From NCBI GenBank assembly GCA_022571535.1, contig JACZXR010000002.1, positions 1-23,904 of the forward strand: a stretch of 23,904 nucleotides of DNA. The letters run 5' to 3'. The position numbers and the translations under genes are program-made. This document shows positions 20,737 through 23,904 of the stretch, in pieces. The stretch is from Deltaproteobacteria bacterium (lineage in GTDB: Bacteria; Desulfobacterota; Binatia; UBA9968; CAXXLF01). The notes under the pieces are model-generated. The model saw only the letters and a program-made list of their open reading frames with translations, did no database searches and was not told the origin of the DNA. The first letter of the stretch is position 1, and the number at the start of each line of letters is the position of its first letter.

Positions 20737-21802
20737 ACCTTGCTATAATATCTTCTGCAGACAGCCAGTGAAATCGGGTTTTTCCGATTCCGGCACAGAG
20801 TACAAACTTGATCTTTCCTCCCACAGATTTCTTGTCAACTTCCATTTTGTTGGCAAGCTCTTCAAGCCTGATGCCGGAAGGAAGGTCTGTAGGTAATCCG
20901 GCCCCTTTGATGAGATGGAGGATGCGCTCAAGGCTCTTGTCATCGCACAGGCCCTCTCTCCTGGAGATGGTTGCAGCCTGTGCCATACCGATAGCTACCG
21001 CTTCGCCATGGAGAAACTGGTCGTAGCCGGTCAGAGATTCCAGTGCATGGCCAATAGTGTGGCCAAAGTTGAGGACCGAGCGGTAATCTTCCTCGTGTTC
21101 GTCCTTTTCGACTACCCTAGCCTTGATCGTACATGAGGCGGCGACGGCCTTCTCAAGCAGTCCTCGGTTCAGGCTCAGGAGGTCCTCCAGGTTTGCCTCC
21201 AGGAGGGCAAAGAGTTGAGGGTCTTCGATAATCCCGTATTTAATGACCTCGGCAAGGCCTGCCACAAATTCAGTTCTGGGAAGTGTCCGGAGCACCTCCA
21301 GGTCGATGAGAACTAACCGGGGTTGATAAAAGGCCCCGATGAGATTTTTTCCCTCCTGATGGTTGACCCCGGTCTTCCCACCCACGCTGGCATCCACCTG
21401 GGCCAAGAGAGTCGTTGGGATCTGAATGTAGGGTATCCCTCTAAGGAAGGTGGCTGCGGCAAAGCCGGCCAGATCGCCGATCACCCCGCCTCCCAGTGCG
21501 ATCAGGGACGAGCTGCGATCGAACCTCTCGCCGATCAGCCTGTCGAAGATGTCAGAGAGGGATTTTAAATTCTTGTGCTCTTCTCCCTCGGGAACAAAGA
21601 TGGGGATGACCCGAAACCCTGAGCGGGTCAGGGATTCCTGGACTGGATCGAGGTAGAGGTCTGCTACTGTCTGGTTTGAGACAATGCCTACTTTTTTCCC
21701 TGATCCAGCCTTCTTCAGGAGCTCGCCGGTTCGGGAGAGAAGTCCTTCTCCCAGATAGATGGGATAGGATCGGTCGCCAAGATTGACTGTAAGGATGTGC
21801 AT
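20696..21802 (-). CDS. aroB: 3-dehydroquinate synthase
   Basis: A 368-residue protein that converts DAHP to 3-dehydroquinate, the second shikimate-pathway step, using NAD and a divalent metal. The NAD-binding GGGVIGD motif begins at residue 104, and the DASVGGKTGVN block lies at 137-147. Metal ligands are Glu185 (AEVIKYG), His248 (NFGHTIGH) and His265 (FLHGEA). Length is normal. ATG 21802 is preceded by a GAGGG-like site. The final dozen residues (ending KKVESENR) are encoded in a family A repeat; they fall past the conserved domain, so activity should be unaffected. Order in the cluster is aroC-aroK-aroB-TPR-aroQ. Confidence 0.96.
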   Translation of the reverse strand: MHILTVNLGDRSYPIYLGEGLLSRTGELLKKAGSGKKVGIVSNQTVADLYLDPVQESLTRSGFRVIPIFVPEGEEHKNLKSLSDIFDRLIGERFDRSSSLIALGGGVIGDLAGFAAATFLRGIPYIQIPTTLLAQVDASVGGKTGVNHQEGKNLIGAFYQPRLVLIDLEVLRTLPRTEFVAGLAEVIKYGIIEDPQLFALLEANLEDLLSLNRGLLEKAVAASCTIKARVVEKDEHEEDYRSVLNFGHTIGHALESLTGYDQFLHGEAVAIGMAQAATISRREGLCDDKSLERILHLIKGAGLPTDLPSGIRLEELANKMEVDKKSVGGKIKFVLCAGIGKTRFHWLSAEDIIARLASIQKKVESENR

Positions 21803-21837
21803 GATATCCCTCGCCAGTGATAGGCTTCCAGCACTTG

Positions 21838-21896
21838 GCGGTTCAAGTCGTTCAAATAGTTAAAAAACGTTTTAATCGGCTTGAACGGATTAAACA
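21838..21896. repeat. Family B inverted repeat, copy 2
   Basis: GTTCAAGTCGTT (21841-21852) is the exact reverse complement of the left end of copy 1. It pairs with CGGCTTGAAC (21877-21886, 9 of 10). It fills the aroK-aroB gap and provides the TAA stop of aroK (21892-21890). Interior sequence is AT-rich, with a TTAAAAAACGTTTTAA-like palindrome. Confidence 0.6.
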
Positions 21897-22510
21897 ACTT
21901 TTGCTGATCGCCGGCTTATCGCCTTTATGATTCTCTCAACTACCTCATCTACAGACAGGTGTTCTGTGTCGATGCTGATATGGGCCTGGCGGTAGACCTT
22001 TTCCCGCTGCGCCAAGAGATCCTCAATACGTACCAGTCTGTCATCTGCCTTGAGTAGGGGCCTTTGGTTCTCAGACCGCAATCTTCGGAGCAGCGTTTCG
22101 GGGAGGGCAATGAGATAGATCAGAACACTCCGCTGCTTGAGCAGATGCAGGTTTTCCGAATCCATAACGGCGCCTCCGCCGGTTGCGATGACCTGTCCGT
22201 CTCTACTCAGAATCTCCTTCAGGTTCTCCTTCTCTACTTTTCTAAAATAGGCCTCTCCCTTGCACTCGAAGATCTCCTTGACCCTGAATTCTTCCCTGGC
22301 CTCGATGGCCTGATCGAGATCTACGAACGGCAGCTTCAGCTTTAAGGCCAGTTTTCGACCAACGGCACTCTTTCCCACAGCCATGAAGCCGGTAAGAACA
22401 ATGTTCTTTTGGGATGATTGAAGCAAAGACTCAGCCCCGATCCGTGCTTTGGATCCCCGCAAAGATTTCGTAGACATAGAAGCCGACATCTTCAGACTAA
22501 AAGAAGGCAC
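21890..22510 (-). CDS. aroK: Shikimate kinase with repeat-derived N-terminal extension
   Basis: A 206-residue protein. It phosphorylates shikimate at the 3-hydroxyl using ATP. The kinase domain starts at about residue 36. Walker A GFMAVGKS is at 41-48, Asp64/Asp66 are in VDLDQ, GGGAV is at 111-115 and the lid residues NQRPLL are at about 148-153. Standard shikimate kinases are about 170 residues; here residues 1-27 precede the domain and are encoded entirely within a family A repeat (22431-22541). Other starts in the extension are Met8 and Met12, and a leucine codon TTG at residue 29 lies just past the repeat and would give a standard-length enzyme. It is followed by aroB, 87 bp away. Confidence 0.93.
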   Translation of the reverse strand: MPSFSLKMSASMSTKSLRGSKARIGAESLLQSSQKNIVLTGFMAVGKSAVGRKLALKLKLPFVDLDQAIEAREEFRVKEIFECKGEAYFRKVEKENLKEILSRDGQVIATGGGAVMDSENLHLLKQRSVLIYLIALPETLLRRLRSENQRPLLKADDRLVRIEDLLAQREKVYRQAHISIDTEHLSVDEVVERIIKAISRRSAKVV

Positions 22511-22541
22511 TGATAACTGAATCTTTTTCGGATCGGGGTCA
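22431..22541. repeat. Family A inverted-repeat element, copy 4
   Basis: TCAGCCCCGATCCG (22431-22444) and CGGATCGGGGTCA (about 22529-22541) are inverted repeats. The right edge supplies the TGA stop of aroC (22541-22539). The left part encodes the first 27 residues of the annotated aroK. It thus bridges the two genes, with no other spacer. Confidence 0.72.
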
Positions 22542-23741
22542 GATGTTTTTGATCTGTGTTAGATAGCCCTGGCAGTTGCGCGTGATCTCCCGTAAAGAGT
22601 CGCCGCCGAATTTTTCCAGAAATACAACAGCGAGTTCAAAGGACACCACGGCCTCTCCTACCACGGCTGCGGCCGGGGCAGAGCAAACATCGGAACGCTC
22701 TACCGTTGCGTCCGCCGGCTGTTTAGACCTCAGATCAACGGATTGTAGCGGGCTCATCAACGTGGAAAGAGGCTTCATTGCAGCGCGCACAATCAGAGGC
22801 GCTCCGTTGGACATCCCCCCCTCGGTCCCTCCGGAATTGTTCCGGCCACGGTAAAAACCCGTGGGGACAATTCTCGGTGTCCCCTCGGAGACCATCCGTT
22901 GTGGGTCGAAGAAGATCTCGTCGTGGACCTCGGAACCCATTCGACGCGCTACTTCGAATCCCATACCGATCTCTACCCCCTTAATGGCCTGGATGCTCAT
23001 CAGGGCCCGGGCCAGTCGCCCGTCCAGTTTGCGATCCCATTGGGCGTGGCTACCGAGGCCCGGCGGGAGGCCTGTGGCCACGACCTCGAAGACGCCCCCC
23101 AGGGTATCACCCTTTTTCTTGCACTCGTCGATCAGGGCGATCATCTTTTCCTCGGCCTCTCTGTCGGCGACTCGAACGGGGGATTTCTCGGCGCGCTCAA
23201 AGATCTCTTCGTAAGTCAGCCCATCGGTCTTGGCCTCGACGCCCCCTAAGGAGCGGATGAAACCTGTTACCTTAATGCCGAACGGGTCGAGCAACTGCTT
23301 GCAGAACGAACCCACGGCGGTTCTTGCCACGGTTTCGCGTGCGCTGGCCCGCTCCAGGATATTTCTGATATCGGTGTGATCGTACTTGAAGATGCCGCTC
23401 AGGTCCGCGTGTCCCGGCCGAGGCTTTGTAACGGCAATGGTCTCATCGCGGTCCTCCGGAAAGGGTGACATCTTTTTGGTCCAGTTCTTCCAGTCGCGGT
23501 TTTCGATTCCCAGGGCCACCGGTGAGCCCAGTGTCTCCCCCCACCGGATGCCGGAGCGAATCTGGACTTCGTCCTTTTCGATCCTCATCCGCCCGCCGCG
23601 GCCGTAGCCGCCTTGCCGTCGCCGCATTTCGGCGTTGATCAGGTCGAGATCGAGCTGCAGCCCGGCCGGCATGCCCTCGATCAGGACGGTCAGCGCCTTT
23701 CCATGCGACTCGCCGGCGGTGCGATAATCGAGTTCGGACAT
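22539..23741 (-). CDS. aroC: Chorismate synthase
   Basis: A 400-residue protein that converts EPSP to chorismate, the last common step to aromatic amino acids, using reduced FMN. Signatures seen: GESHGKALTVLIEGMPAG at residues 10-27, RRQGGYGRGGRM near 42-53, the PRPGHAD...KY block near 111-125, the RASARETVARTAVG stretch near 130-145 and the NNSGGTEGG motif near 300-308. Length is slightly above the common 360-390. The start is ATG 23741 with an AGGAAC site upstream. Its TGA stop lies in the outer edge of family A repeat copy 4. Confidence 0.97.
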   Translation of the reverse strand: MSELDYRTAGESHGKALTVLIEGMPAGLQLDLDLINAEMRRRQGGYGRGGRMRIEKDEVQIRSGIRWGETLGSPVALGIENRDWKNWTKKMSPFPEDRDETIAVTKPRPGHADLSGIFKYDHTDIRNILERASARETVARTAVGSFCKQLLDPFGIKVTGFIRSLGGVEAKTDGLTYEEIFERAEKSPVRVADREAEEKMIALIDECKKKGDTLGGVFEVVATGLPPGLGSHAQWDRKLDGRLARALMSIQAIKGVEIGMGFEVARRMGSEVHDEIFFDPQRMVSEGTPRIVPTGFYRGRNNSGGTEGGMSNGAPLIVRAAMKPLSTLMSPLQSVDLRSKQPADATVERSDVCSAPAAAVVGEAVVSFELAVVFLEKFGGDSLREITRNCQGYLTQIKNI

Positions 23742-23818
23742 GTATGTTCCTGTTGCCTATGCCGCCCGCGATGCCGCCAGCGCCTGGGTCGCATCGTATG
23801 TCAATCAGGCGTGGATGC

Positions 23819-23904
23819 CTAATACGAGGGCTCTTCAGCAGAATCAGTGGGTGTAATCTGAGGGAACCAGCTCCGCAGTTTCCCCCAGACCGCCTCCTTG
23901 GGCT
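23819..23904 (-). CDS. C-terminal end of an unidentified protein (truncated by window edge)
   Basis: On the minus strand one frame is open from the window end to TAG at 23821-23819, giving 27 residues (starting PKEAVWGKLRSWFPQITP, ending in an acidic Ser/Glu tail then Tyr). The composition is protein-like, and the frame has the same strand as the aro cluster. Another frame ends earlier, at a TGA near 23845, so the choice is not certain. The 77 bp to aroC show no clear terminator. Too short to identify. Confidence 0.4.
   Translation of the reverse strand, partial: PKEAVWGKLRSWFPQITPTDSAEEPSY

Noticed and set aside
2441..22541. Family A repeats as integron attC sites
   Set aside because: The outer bases do not match the RYYYAAC/GTTRRRY core pair, and there is no integrase or cassette-like gene arrangement.

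Overview
The window is a stretch of moderate-GC chromosome from a Gram-negative bacterium. It has TonB/ExbB/ExbD, a lipoprotein with an outer-membrane-type lipobox, many Sec signal peptides, and a multiheme c-type cytochrome that implies anaerobic or respiratory metabolism. The mix, including an archaeal-type CDC48 ATPase and a DUF3179 protein, would fit an uncultured lineage such as NC10/Methylomirabilota, Nitrospirota or a deltaproteobacterial-type group. The sequence alone does not settle the taxonomy.

Layout, left to right. (1) Positions 1-3602, plus strand: the end of a multiheme cytochrome c, an ECF sigma factor overlapping its zinc-binding membrane anti-sigma factor, then a DUF3179 protein. 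The DUF3179 frame carries an in-frame TGA exactly where the family's conserved CPLC motif has its first Cys. A hairpin that meets the published rules for a bacterial SECIS follows at once, so this reads as a selenoprotein (Sec103-x-x-Cys106). (2) Positions 3675-11139, minus strand: a DUF2064/TIGR04282-type nucleotide-sugar transferase, a SPASM-like radical SAM protein, a ThDP-dependent enzyme, an MFS transporter that appears to use a non-canonical start codon coupled to the gene before it, and a CDC48/VAT-type double AAA+ ATPase. Two intergenic regions here are packed with perfect hairpins. (3) Positions 11529-18390: a convergent envelope module. TonB, a secreted protein with 20 calcium-loop-like repeats, and a lipoprotein with the same repeats lie on the plus strand, each overlapping the next by 4 nt. 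They face a minus-strand operon of an SH3/Ig/VWA protein, ExbB and ExbD. Together they look like one TonB-ExbBD-energised surface system of unknown purpose. (4) Positions 18610-19488: a secreted coiled-coil protein. (5) Positions 19632-23741, minus strand: a shikimate pathway cluster, aroC-aroK-aroB-(TPR gene)-aroQ, with the last 28 codons of another gene upstream.

Two families of short palindromic or terminal-inverted-repeat elements are scattered through the window. Family A (four copies, 105-198 bp, ends reading CCCCGATCC...GGATCGGGG) and family B (two copies, ends reading AACGACTTGAAC...) sit at gene borders. They supply stop codons, C-terminal residues, or the N-terminal extension of neighbouring genes. 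In the aro cluster they occupy almost every junction.
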